Of a stretch of DNA of 64,000 nucleotides, positions 12,301 to 23,677 are shown piece by piece. Origin of the DNA: Setophaga petechia (lineage: Eukaryota > Chordata > Aves > Passeriformes > Parulidae); contig JANCRA010000019.1 in the NCBI GenBank assembly GCA_024362935.1, positions 16,171,134 through 16,235,133 of the forward strand, written 5' to 3'. The notes beneath the pieces are model-generated. The model worked only from the letters and a program-made list of their open reading frames with translations. It ran no database searches and was not told the DNA's origin. Every line of letters begins with the position of its first letter. Position 1 is the first letter of the stretch. Made by a program: the position numbers and the translations under genes.

Positions 12301-15300
12301 TTATTTAGAGAAGTACAATTAAATTACATTAATACTCGGTATAAATCCAGTTATAGAAAAAAATTTCTAGAAGTCAAACCCTGAACAGTAGTGAAGGGTT
12401 CTGAATTTTCAGATTTTAGAACAGTAGAAAACCAGATGTACTGTTTTAAAATCTGGACAAAGAAAAAATTTTTATTTGAGATATTAGATAATATACATTG
12501 TAGGCAATTGATAAAATATACTGTATCTTCTACCAGCCACATAAGCAGAATATCACTGTCAACTTGCCATTTTATTATTAATTTCTTAATTCGGCACAAG
12601 ATAAGCACTTCACTTTTCCACTGAAGTTACACTTCATTACCAATTGTACGCGTTTTCAGCATGCTTAGATTGACTGTGTTGTTTAACATCATGAGTAACG
12701 TAGCATCATGAAACTTGGCTGTATTTTTAATTTTGTTCCCAAGAAAATTTTTAGTAATGGAATTTCCTAAAATCTCTTAGGAGCCAAGGCTTATTTTATA
12801 TTTACAGAGGTCCACTCACATCAATCAGTGATTATCCACTCTACAACTTTGGAAGTCTTTCCTTAGGACAAAAAAAGTGCCTCAATTTGTGGTAAAATTC
12901 ACTATGGACAACATTGCATACTTTCTGGTAGCAGAAGCACATCTCTAGAAAAACGAAACTTCGAACTGTTGACAATATTTGGAAAATGTCATGAATTAGA
13001 ATTACATGGTGCAGAACAAAAGCCCTTGATTCAGTAAAAGCAGCTCCCTACTAAGACTGGGCCTCGCATTTGCTTATCTTATTAATTTAATTTATTCACA
13101 GCATGCTGGGTTAGCAAAAGGACTACTTATGTGAAACTGGGTTCAAATTATTTCTTAGGACACCAGTGGGATGACTTTTATTGTTTAATCTCAGCTTTCT
13201 ACTTAAGCATGTTTGCATATCTAATATCTTTAAATTACGTTCAAATTTCTTTTGCACATTTTTCTACATGTAGGTTAGAGCATCTTGGTGTTCCTGGGCT
13301 AAGATGTGATCCTTACCTACTTCTGTATTGAAACAATGCTCAGTATACAACAGTTTCCTTTGTTTTTAACCACTGGACCTCACTTTTCATGGAAACCTGC
13401 CTGGGCAATGGCATGATCAAACCGAGGAGAGTGTCATGGTACTTACCAGCACAAGGCTGGGTGCAGAGGGCATGCAACTTCAGGAGGGGGCAGGCTGTAG
13501 AAGTAACACAGAGTTTCTGTACAAGTCACCATCTAACCTGGCTTTCTCATGGAAAGAAATAGTCTTGTAGAGCCCCATTTGCTGTCTGCTCAGCTCTGCC
13601 CCATTCCCAGTGGCCAGTATTCCTTTGCTCACATGACGGATGTGATAAATTTATACCTAAAGAACATAGTGCTCAGACTTCTCCTTAACCATTTACTCAT
13701 TTCTGAGATCAATCTCTAAGCAGCCTGGTGGTCTCCACACACTCCAAGCAATGATTCAGCAAAGATTATTGGAGAGAGGGAGAAATTTATGGTAACTATA
13801 ATTTCTTCCTGCATAATATGGCTTGGTCCAAAATTACAAGTTTACATATTCCTTTGCCTTTTCTGTAGAGATCTCAAGCTAGATGGGAAGGCACATAGTA
13901 ATGATTGAAACTGATGAAAAATGCTAGAAGGATGTTTGCTCTCTTTCATGTAAAGTCATGGTTTACCTACCTAAATTGCACTTACTGAAATTTCATTTTT
14001 ATGATGACTATTTGCTCACAACTGTTCAAAAACAAAGAAAAAGGAGCATACTGCCAATGATTATATTTTGAAAGTCTAAATAAAAATGATAAAATTATGA
14101 AAACTTTAGTTTTATTCCTGACTTTCACTGTGTACCCACATCAGTTTTTATTGCCTCTTTTTTTTTAAGACAGAACACTTGAAATATGAAATTTATTTCC
14201 AACATTTTTGATATTGCATGTATCGAGGTATGTGGTTTTCTGTTCCAAATTACTCTCATTTAAACATATAGACATGTATCTTTCCATAAATATATAATCC
14301 ACTCATACTTGTAACCTTTCTAAAACCTTACAGATCAACCTGTTTTTGTCAACATCTGTTTGACATATTTTGTATGCTCTGTCAGTACATCAGGAAATCA
14401 TAAGTTATCAATCACTAAACCTTCTTTTCTAATTTTTCATAATTACAAAAGCAACCAGATAGAAATGGTGTGTAGCTTGATAATACATGATAATGTTTTA
14501 AAGGTCTTTTAAAAAAGTAAATTGATTTTATAGTATTAGAGGAATCTGTTGTATGATATTAATATGCATAACAAATTGCTCTCACAAGAATAAGAGGATA
14601 TTATTTTGATTTGATTTTAATTAGATATATATTGTCTCTTCCATTATATATTATGCATATTAATGCCATAAGAGGCTTTTATGCATAATATTTGAAGGTT
14701 TATTACACTCAGAAGTTTTCAATGTTATTGATATGAAACTACTATGTTGAACAGAAGTCAAAAGCACACTAATTTTGATACTAATTTTTGTTGGGTTTAA
14801 CAATGGTAAAATATTATTAAAGGAAGTTTTAATTTTAAATCTATGTTCTCATTTGAAAAACATGAAAATACATACACATATATATATATATTTCTTAAAT
14901 ATATAAATATGGCTTTGTACTTAGATTTCTTGTTTGTATGTAGAGACCAAGTAATGGTTTCTAAATCTATTATGGCCAATGCATTCAAGACCAATATATT
15001 CTGCTCTCACTTGTTTCTTCTTCATGTAAGCTTTAGTTATTGTTTGTTGAACAAAAGGTTTCTCCACTCAGAAATTTGTTACAATTACAGACTTTGAAAG
15101 TATGTTTAATTTTCTAGAAATTAATTTCTTTATAATTATTAATTATTGCAAGCTAGCACTAGTAGTGATTCTGTCAGCTTGGTGAGAAAGGGACTATTGA
15201 AAAAAATTAGGCTTTGGCCCATTTAGAGTATGCTGGCATAATTCTTCTTGTGATGCCTTTTGTGATATAAACTGAGGAACTGCACCCAAATGAGGTTGTT

Positions 15301-15908
15301 CAGAAACCATCAAATCTAGGCTTTGACTATCTATCGGGTGTTAACAGATTTTCAACACCACTGACTTGTATTTGATTCAATTTGGAGATATAAAGTTGAA
15401 AGTCTGACATTCAAATCCCAAGTTTTAGGTTTTCAGTCTTTCAGCATTCCCTATTTTTTTATATATATATTGGCAATACCAAAATAACTCCATCCCTCTA
15501 ACATTCTTTCTATTCTAAGTTCAATGAGCCATGACCAAAGAGCTAATCTTAAAGAAATACATAGCAAAAATAAAACAAAAAGTGGAAAGAATAAAACATT
15601 TAAACTGAAACATAGTAAGTTATAATGGTTCCATTTTTATAAAATAAATCTGATTTCAATTAAAACAACCTCTGGAGGTAGAGTAGTGTATATTATAATA
15701 AACGGGTAAATGTAAGGCGTGGGAAAAGTTCAGACATTCCTTCTAGCATATTGAATCAATTAATAGCATGTACAAGGAAACCCTGATTATTTGAAGGAGT
15801 GGAGAAAAATGACTTGATTCTTTACAAGTAGTGCAGACTATTATTAGTATTCCAGATAGAGTGTGTTCTAGGAGTCCATCATATGCTTTGATCTCTCTGC
15901 ATCCACAG
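6342..15908. other. long repeat-poor intron-like sequence upstream of the exon
   Basis: About 9.6 kb without a recognisable transposable element and dense with stops. Isolated splice-like pairs occur, for example 6472-6513 and 9114-9144, but none gives a recognised peptide. A block near 14550-14700 is rich in TATGCATA and TAAT cores. A short (TA)n lies at about 14878-14892. Confidence 0.55.
14648..14691. repeat. 12-bp perfect inverted repeat with octamer-like core
   Basis: Left arm ATATTATGCATA (14648-14659) is the exact reverse complement of TATGCATAATAT (14680-14691), with a 20-nt spacer. A further TATGCATA occurs upstream at about 14564-14571. TATGCATA and TTAAT cores resemble POU/homeodomain binding sites. 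Function is inference; AT-rich DNA produces such palindromes by chance fairly often. Confidence 0.7.
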
Positions 15909-16018
15909 CTGGAAACTTTGTGCCAGTCTCTGGAAGCAGCACGAACTGACAACAGTCACCTCCATCAGGAAAGTGAGTTAGTGGTTGCAAATGTTAATCA
16001 GTGGATCAAAGAAGAAAA
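15909..16018 (+). CDS. internal exon of an unidentified coiled-coil protein
   Basis: Seen: acceptor with a good pyrimidine tract (TTTGATCTCTCTGCATCCACAG) and strong donor GAAAA|GTGAGTA. The exon is 110 nt; only the frame starting at its first base is open, giving 36 codons plus two bases. The peptide begins LETLCQSLEAARTDNSH and ends ANVNQWIKEE. Leucine and other hydrophobic residues at heptad-like spacing among E, Q, K, R and N suggest a coiled coil, with no membrane segment or catalytic motif. Codon composition is clearly less AT-rich than the flanks. Joined to 55889 it yields AA|G, a lysine codon. I cannot name the gene; a centrosomal, ciliary or cytoskeletal coiled-coil protein is the general guess. 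The reading is firm as an exon, weak as to function. Confidence 0.82.
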
Positions 16019-19000
16019 GTGAGTAAAATTGGGTCTTTTTTTTTTTTTCAATCTGATTTCATTTCCTATGGCCCCAAACAATTAAAGCATTCATAAGAAC
16101 TCTCTTCTCAACTTACTGCCATAACTTTTATCTGAAGCTTAACAACAGGTTTTTATAAACATACTGTTAAGGGGTTTTTACCATCACATTTATGTCCTTA
16201 TGAAATAGAACAGATAATAAAATATTAAATAATTTATCTGTAAGATCATAGTACAATTTTCAGACCTGTTAATAAAGTAACTGAACTCAAAGTAAAATTT
16301 TTTGTATATGTTCTTATGCTTTGTGACTGTTTCATTAGATTTTGCGGAGCTCTCATAATAAAATTTTAATATTTTAAATGTATTTTTATCTACAATATTT
16401 ATGCAGACCCTTAATAATGACAACTGATTTACATTCTTAAAAAGTCAGTATTTAAATTAACAAGTCAAGTTGGTGAGTAGCATCCAACCTTTATTTCTCA
16501 TAAGATAAACATGAGCTTTTAATTCTGTACATACATATAGCCATAAAACTAAGCCTCACCTTCCTTTGATTATTTGAGTAATTTAAATAATTTTTGCCAA
16601 TTTTATTATGAAACTTTAGGCAACCTCTGTAATAATGTTTTTTGACAGGTAAAAATGGGTTGCCTAATTAGAGCCTATCATTTTTGTGCACTTCTATAAA
16701 AACTGTCCAACATCAAGAAGAGAGTTGAAATTAACTAGGTAATTGAATAATCCTGAGTCTATATCATAATGATAAGCACTATGACAACCTGTGTGGGTCC
16801 ACAAGAAGAAACAAATTCTCTATAAAAATTGCACAGGGTTATGGTAAATTATTGCAAATTTGTTATGTCTCTTTGCAAGCATCTTGCCCAAACATATAGA
16901 AAGGTGCTACTAGAAAAAATGAACGGTTTAATGAGTTAAATTGTAGTACAAAATAATTCTTGATATATGGGACTGTTTTCTTTTAATAGCAAGTGCTTCT
17001 CTGAGCAGTGGGATCCCTCTATTGGTCCCTTTATGTAGTCTGAAAAGCCTATAACTTAGGTCTCTTACAAATCTGATCAATTTAAAGCCTTTTAAAAAAA
17101 ATGACTAATTAAAAAATTCCATTTTCTGTATCGATTAATTTCCCATTGACTAAAGAGAAAACCCAAGACTGCTTTTGGAGATGTAGATACCTACCTTATG
17201 ATCAACCTCATTTAAACAGCTCACTGGCAAGGTCAGAGCATCTCATGTGCTGGAAATCACAAATTTAGCCCTGTAGATTCTTTAATGTATTGGTGGTTTT
17301 CTGGTTTAAACTCTATGAGTCTACAAGAGAATTATATTGGACTCCTTGGCAAGGCAAAAATCCATAATTTTTTTTTTTCCTCACTTTGACTGAAATGTTT
17401 AGATCTTTGCCATATTATAAAAATGCCATGACAGTGTTTTCTGATTCTGTCTTATGTTTTTAGCACAGTTGAAAAAAATTCTCAAGTTGCATAGGAACCA
17501 ATATCAAATAAATGTAGCTTTCTATTAATACAGGCACCATGTTGCATGTTTTACAGTTGTACTTTTTCCTCATCATTTTCTAAACTATATTTTAAAAATA
17601 GCCTGTTTTTGCCTAGGACACACAAGGTTTTGGAAGAGGAACTTTCTTTCATAATAATTTACATATATTTATAGCTCACATAGAATAAGCAATTTTAAAT
17701 AAAAGACGTTTTTTATAGAGCAGAAAAGGAAATTCACAGAACTCCTTTGATTGCTTTGGAGGTTCTATTGGGATGTCTCAAGTTCAGAAAAGTAACAAAG
17801 TATATGCAGTCATTCTGAATTTTTCACCTTTTGATTGAATAGAAATCTTGGAATTCTTAGGGGTGGTTTTTTGGATAGTAGAAGCTAACAAAAATAATTT
17901 TCACATTTAGGCTTTTGGGAATGATAGAGCAAATCAAACTATGTTTATGATATATATCATATAATTAGAAATCAATACAGGCAAACTAATATAAATTTTA
18001 AAAAATAAATTGATAGCCTTGCTAGATTGGGTAATTAACTGATTACAGTGGTACCAAATATGTTTTATAGGTACAAGTTTACAAAACCAATTTGTGTCTT
18101 AGGATTCCAACTTCCCAGATGACACCGTAGGGATATTTAAATACTTAATTTTGTCACTGGTGAAAGTGAGCAGAATGTTTTGCAGAGCAATCTGCCCTGT
18201 CAAAAGTTTTTTTTTTGATCTGCACTATATGGTGCCCAAGTACTGGATCCATGACAAAAAGAGAACATTTATAGTTTCCTTTTTCTGTAGTCAAGGAGGT
18301 GAAATAGAGATCCCTTTTAATATTAATTTCATTTTAGAATCACCTCATTGCTGGTTATCCTTCCTTACACCTTGTTAAAGTTTGATTTGACACTTCCAAT
18401 AACCTAGATCAAAGATGTCATAATACATAATTGAAGGCCATATGGGACAGACTTGGTAAAAATTCATTTTGCAAGGAAAGGAACGCATGAACTTATCTAA
18501 CTGATACTTATCAGTAACAGTACTCTTTTAGTTCAGACAAAAATTTTGAGGAGGTTGCCCCAATAAAATTGAATAGTTGAAGATGTGTAAGGATGCATCA
18601 GGCCAAATTTGTTATGAACTCAGTTCTTTTGCAACATGTTGCTTCTTTTCCAAAAACATGGAGATGCAATAACAAGTAAGTGACAAGGTCCTGAAATATA
18701 GATAACATGTGATTTATTTCAACACAATGCTATGCCACAGACATTATAATACAGGATGATTTGGAGTAATTTTTTATATATTGTTTGGATTAAATGATAT
18801 TATAGATCAGATTTCAGAGTCAGTGTTTGCTTAGTGAGAGGCTGATGGAATATTGCTATTCTACTTACTTATTCATTTATTATCTATTCAGTTTCCTAGT
18901 TTTTTACTTTATTTATTGCTGTTCCTTTTAGGTATATTTCTTTGTGGTGGGCTGCTTTTGTTCTCTTTATTATTCTTTGAGTCTATGATCTGTGGAGGTA

Positions 19001-20001
19001 ATTTTGAACAAAATTAAGAGTGCTAAATCAACATTACCAACATGCTTGTATTTGCCTGGAATGTTAACTATCTCTTAAGATTTGTATTTCACATATAGCG
19101 TAGGCTTTTTATTGTAGAAGGTTATTTGAATGTCCTCTAAGAATTGCTGAATTGGTTATTGATCTAATAATTATATATATATATTGGAACTTCTAGTGTC
19201 CGTCCTTTTTTGTTCCTTTATCTTAAAAATTTAATAAACAAAACATGAAAGAAAAAGGAATTAAAAAAGAAGATGCCTAAGAGTAGATCCCTGAGGCTTT
19301 TCTATTTGAAAATCTTCTATATCAGAGTTATTGTTTATGGAAATCTACTGTGTACACTTTCTCAACTAACCTGCGAAAGTCTCCATGGAATTATCTATAA
19401 GCTCACTATCTCTGAGCTGTTAAGGAATATTTTATGATCGATAAAAATTTCTCCTCTAAATATGTTTCTCATTGAATTAGAGATAACATTGGTGTTGTGA
19501 GGAAGAGAGCAGTATTGGTGGAATAAAACTAGATTATACTGCAGTCGGACTTGTTTTCTGGCACAGGCATTTGAAATCCTTGAACAGAAAATTTTCAAAT
19601 AATCTTTGTTGAACTAGAATGTGTTTATACAATTTATTTCTTCTTTCTGATGATCTCTTTAAATAGAAATTATGAGTAACTGTAACATATAAGTAAATGT
19701 GTTAATTATTCTTGAGGCAGATCACTTCAAGGTGCTTCAGTCATAGGTGTTTCAGCTTAGGTGTGTTTTTTGCAAACACAAATAGAGTTCAAGCGAAATA
19801 GTTTTAAATGGAGGATTTTTTCCCTTTTTTCAATAGAACCTAATTTTTCAACTTTTTCCCCTGTTATTTTTGTACAGTGACTATGCTGTTACTTAATTCC
19901 CTTATATCTCTTTCTGAGGCATAGCTATTTCAAAATAGATCGGTGTGCACAAACAGTGTTCTTCCTCATAAGTCTTTCAACATAAATAATTTGAAGTATA
20001 C
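16019..20001. other. intron sequence, nothing recognised
   Basis: Start of the long intron implied by the exons at 15909 and 55889. AT-rich, with poly-T at about 16036-16049 and several polypyrimidine-AG sites (for example near 17470 and 18292) lacking a good donor in an open frame. No repeat family recognised. Confidence 0.6.
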
Positions 20002-21088
20002 TGTGTTGGTTTTGCATGGCCTGGTTTTAGGTAGCAGGGGAGTCACAGAGGTGGCTTCTGTGAGAAACTGCTGGCAGCTTCCACCATGTCCAGCAGAGCC
20101 AATCCTTGATGGCTCTGAAGATGGACACGCTGCTGGCCAAAACTGGGCCAATTAGAGAGGTTGGTAATGCCTCTGTGATAACATATTTACGAAGATCAAA
20201 ACAAAAAGTAGGGCATGCAGGCTTTTTTTCCATCTAGTTAGAGAAGTGGAGGAGGTGAGAACATGTAAGAGAAACAACATGGGGACACCAAGGTCAGTGG
20301 AAAAGGAGGGGAGGAGGTGCTCCAGGCACCAAAGCTGAGATTCCTCTGCAGGCTGTGGTGAGACCATGGTGAAGCAGCTGTGCCCCTGCCGCCCATGGGG
20401 ATCCATGGGGAATGCAGAGATAGATCCAGCCACAGCCCGTGGGGGAGGTGCCCATGCTGGAGTGGGTGGATGCCTGGAGGGGGCTGTGTTCCAGTGGGAG
20501 ACCCAATGGAGGGAGGGGGCCCCTGCTTCCAGGCTGGAGTGGCCTGTCCTTGGAGGAATGCACCCCCTGGAAGAGTGACCCAAGCCACAGTAGTTTGGGG
20601 AGAACTGTGTGCACATGGGAGAGACTCACACTGCAGCAGTTTTGAGACGACTGCTGCTCATGAGGTTTGGAGCCATGCTGGAGACATTCATGGAGAGTTG
20701 TCTCCTATGGCAGGGACTCCACAGTCTCACAGGGGAAGGCCTCCTCTCCTTCAGCAGCAGAAGAAAACCTTGGATCATGAACTGACCGAATCCTCATCCT
20801 CTGTCTCCCTGTGCTGTTGGTGGGAAGGAGGGAAAGTTTGCGGGAAGAAAAGGTGTTTTTTAAGGGCTTATTTTACTTTTCATTATCCTCCTCTGACTCT
20901 GTTAGTAATAAGTTCACATTGTACCTCTAAGCGGAACCTGTTTTACCCTTGAAGAGTTTTCTCCCTATCCTTATCTCACTACATGAGCCCTTCATTGATT
21001 TTTCTCTTCTCTGCCCAGCTGTGGCAGGGGATGGTGAGCAAGTGGCTCTCGTGGGTGCCTGGAGCTTGGCCAGTGTCAAAGCACAACA
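20002..21088 (+). mobile_element. solo LTR of an avian endogenous retrovirus (ERVL-like)
   Basis: Begins TGTGTTGGTTTTGCATGGCC and can be followed through blocks typical of a dispersed avian LTR: GTGGCTTCTGTGAGAAACTG, the tandem-like CCCATGGGGATCC region, GAACTGACCGAATCC, a degenerate poly(A)-signal region (GTTAGTAATAAG), then GGTGCCTGGAGCTTGGCCAG, ending near ACACAACA-type sequence at 21088. No internal retroviral gene is present, so it looks like a solo LTR. TATAC precedes the 5' TG, and TATAC also occurs five bases past the 3' CA, so the target-site duplication is imperfect or the 3' edge is misplaced. Open frames of up to 190 codons within it overlap on both strands and are not genes. Family class is from memory and would need a repeat-library search. 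Confidence 0.78.
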
Positions 21089-22844
21089 TTTACTATACAA
21101 TGTGTATTTATTTTCCCTTTGTACCAAGATTTTAAACATCTTCTCCTTACTGTTGGCTTTGTTTTTGACGTCAGATGTCTTGAAGTTTTTTCATCATGGA
21201 AGTTAGTTTTCAACCTGTGGCATAATTTTGCATGAGTTTTGAGTTTTTAAAAATACATGAGGATTTGTGCATAGATATCAGGAGGCTCTCAATAGTCATT
21301 TCAGAAGGATTCAAAATTTGCTTTTCTTCAGCAAGTTTTAATGCAAACTTCATTCTATGAGCAAACTCTTGGGAACTGCATGTGCTAAACTTGTGCTTTG
21401 TTTCAAGATCATGTACAGATACACCGCATTTTTTCACTTTTTATAGATTTAGTTCAGATAACTACATTAACCATAGGATTCTAACTGAGGCCACCATTTT
21501 TTATTGGTTCTTGGGAATGATCAGAATCCATTGTGAAGTATGTCTGTTTGTTTCAACACCCTTTATTAGCAGCTGTTGATTTTCTTAGAAATTAGTGAGT
21601 GAATAGTTCCATTAATTTCTTTATGATGTAATGGAGAATATAACATTGCTCAGTTGAATTCTGTCCTGAAGCTCTTATATTGTTGTTAACTGTAGTTTAT
21701 CTTGTCTCTTTCTCATGTTTTAAGATGCACAAGAGTTTACAAGAAGAGAGGATTAGGATGGTGTTAATCATAAGTGTCTTCAGTATGGTTATAACATGTA
21801 TATATCATTTAGGTTAAGGAAGAAGGTAAAATGAAATGTTCAAGTGTTTTTTCCTAAAACTGAGACAACCAAAAGCTACAGATAAAAAGCTAAATACTGA
21901 ATACATTAAAATACAGGCTAAAGGTTTTTTGAGGAGGCTTAAGTAGCTTTCCATGTGTTTTAGATAATCAGATAATCTCAGTCCTCCTGGAATGTTCTTT
22001 GTTACATTTTTCCTTGGCTATGTAGTTCTAATCACTAGTTATAGGATCGCTCTTCTGACTTTGCATGATTTATAGTACTACTTTATGATCATTACAATGT
22101 TTGCTGGACTGCAGGTCCTAACCACATGAATCCTCTGTATTTCTAAAAATCTGTGGCAAAGACGAAGTAAGAAATATTATTTCTCTGTCATTGCACATAG
22201 GCTGACTTTTAAACGATTGCTATATCTGTATTTCAGCACTGAAAAGGAATAGTCACATAAGTTGTTAAATAGGCTCTCTGCAAAAGAACATAAAACATTT
22301 CCAACTGGTGGAAAATATTGTATATCATGCATATATCATAATATGACAGTTAACAAGATCCTTCCAACCTTTAAACTGTGATATGAAATGTTTCTAGTAC
22401 TGATTTTGCAAGATGTATTACTCTAACATTGAATAGCGGATCAAGAAAAGCATAGCCTATATCCAAGTCCAGAAGTGTTCTTATTCATAAATACTTAGGT
22501 ATTGTCTGCTTGCTTACTTACTTACTGCATCATTTGAGACTTCTAAGGATTATTCCATAACTGGAAAACCACACTGAAATGATCACAAAGGCAAATAAAG
22601 ATTTTATGTGAGCAAAAAATCATATTTCCTAACACATCATGTCTTTGGATTTTGGAATATTACAGGCTGTCTTGTTAATTTGTCAAAGCATTTTATTTTA
22701 TTATCTACTATTCATATTTCTGAGTTTAAGACTCTCCCTGTGCCCATATTTACAGTAGATCTATTTGGTTTTTTGTATGCTTGTAGTGTTATAAAGCAAT
22801 ATGTCCCTCTTTTTAATTTTGTTTAGCAGTAGGAAGGTTTGCTA
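21089..22844. other. intron sequence, nothing recognised
   Basis: AT-rich unique sequence. No repeat family, exon with consistent splice sites, or RNA gene recognised. Confidence 0.6.
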
Positions 22845-23515
22845 TCGTAGAATAATGGAATGTATTTCATTGGAAGGAAACTTAAAGATCATCTGGTTTC
22901 AACCCCTCTGCCATAGGCAGGGACACAATACCCTAGACCAGGTTCTCAAAGTCCCATCCAGCTGGGGGCCATCTGCCCTCCAGAAATCAGGAATCCACAT
23001 CTTCCCTGGGCAATCTGTTCCAGTGCCTCACCACCCTCACTGTAAAAAATTTCTTCCCATTCCAAACGTACTCTTTTTCAGCCATTCCCCCTTGTCTCTA
23101 CGTGTTCCGTGAAAAGTTCCACTCAGCTTTCTTGTAGCCCCCTTTAAAGGTATGGCAGGCTGCTCAAATGTTTCCCTGGGACCTTCTCTTCTCCAGGCTA
23201 AACTCCAGACCTCTCAACCTGCCTTCATAGGAGAGGTGCTCCAGTCCTCTGAGCATCTTTTTTGTAGTCTCCCAACAGGTTCAAGTTCTTATTTGGGGAG
23301 CCCTAAAGCTGGACAAAGTATTCCAGGTGGGGTTTCATGGGGGCAGAGTAGAAGGGGTGAATCATCTCCCTCAGGACTCTGGTCACACTTGTTTAGATAA
23401 AGCCCAGGACACAGTTGGCTTTCTAGATTGCAAGTATGCATTTCCACGGCATGTAAAGATTTTCATCCATCAAGACCCCCAAGTCCTTTTTCTCAGGGAT
23501 GCACTCAATTCATGA
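22845..23515 (-). mobile_element. CR1 LINE fragment, antisense
   Basis: Antisense CR1: starts TAGAATAATGGAATG (reverse of the 3' tail), then CCCTCTGCCATAGGCAGGGA, GGCAATCTGTTCCAGTGCCT, CACTGTAAAAAATTTCTTCC and the region corresponding to the end of ORF2. The ORF2 end is broken by many stops. The right edge, near 23515, is approximate. Confidence 0.93.
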
Positions 23516-23564
23516 CACGCTGTATTCCTGCACATAGAGTATTTAGATGAAGTAAACTCAGGCA

Positions 23565-23677
23565 CATGTTGTGATTCTTGGAGCTGTACTATGTAGGACC
23601 AGGAGCTGGACTTTGATGTCCTAGTGGGTCCCTTCCAACTCAGGATATTCTGTGATTCTATTCTATGATTCTATGAA
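23565..23677 (+). mobile_element. CR1 LINE, short 3' tail, sense
   Basis: Contains the sense CR1 end GATTCTTGGAGCTGTACTAT, GGTCCCTTCCAACTCAGGAT, and three ATTCTRTG-type tail units ending at about 23677. It lies about 50 bp from an antisense CR1, with tails at the outer ends of the pair. Confidence 0.92.

Noticed and set aside
20152..20952. Overlapping open frames of 70-190 codons on both strands
   Set aside because: All lie inside a solo LTR whose GC-rich, stop-poor composition explains them; none matches a known protein.
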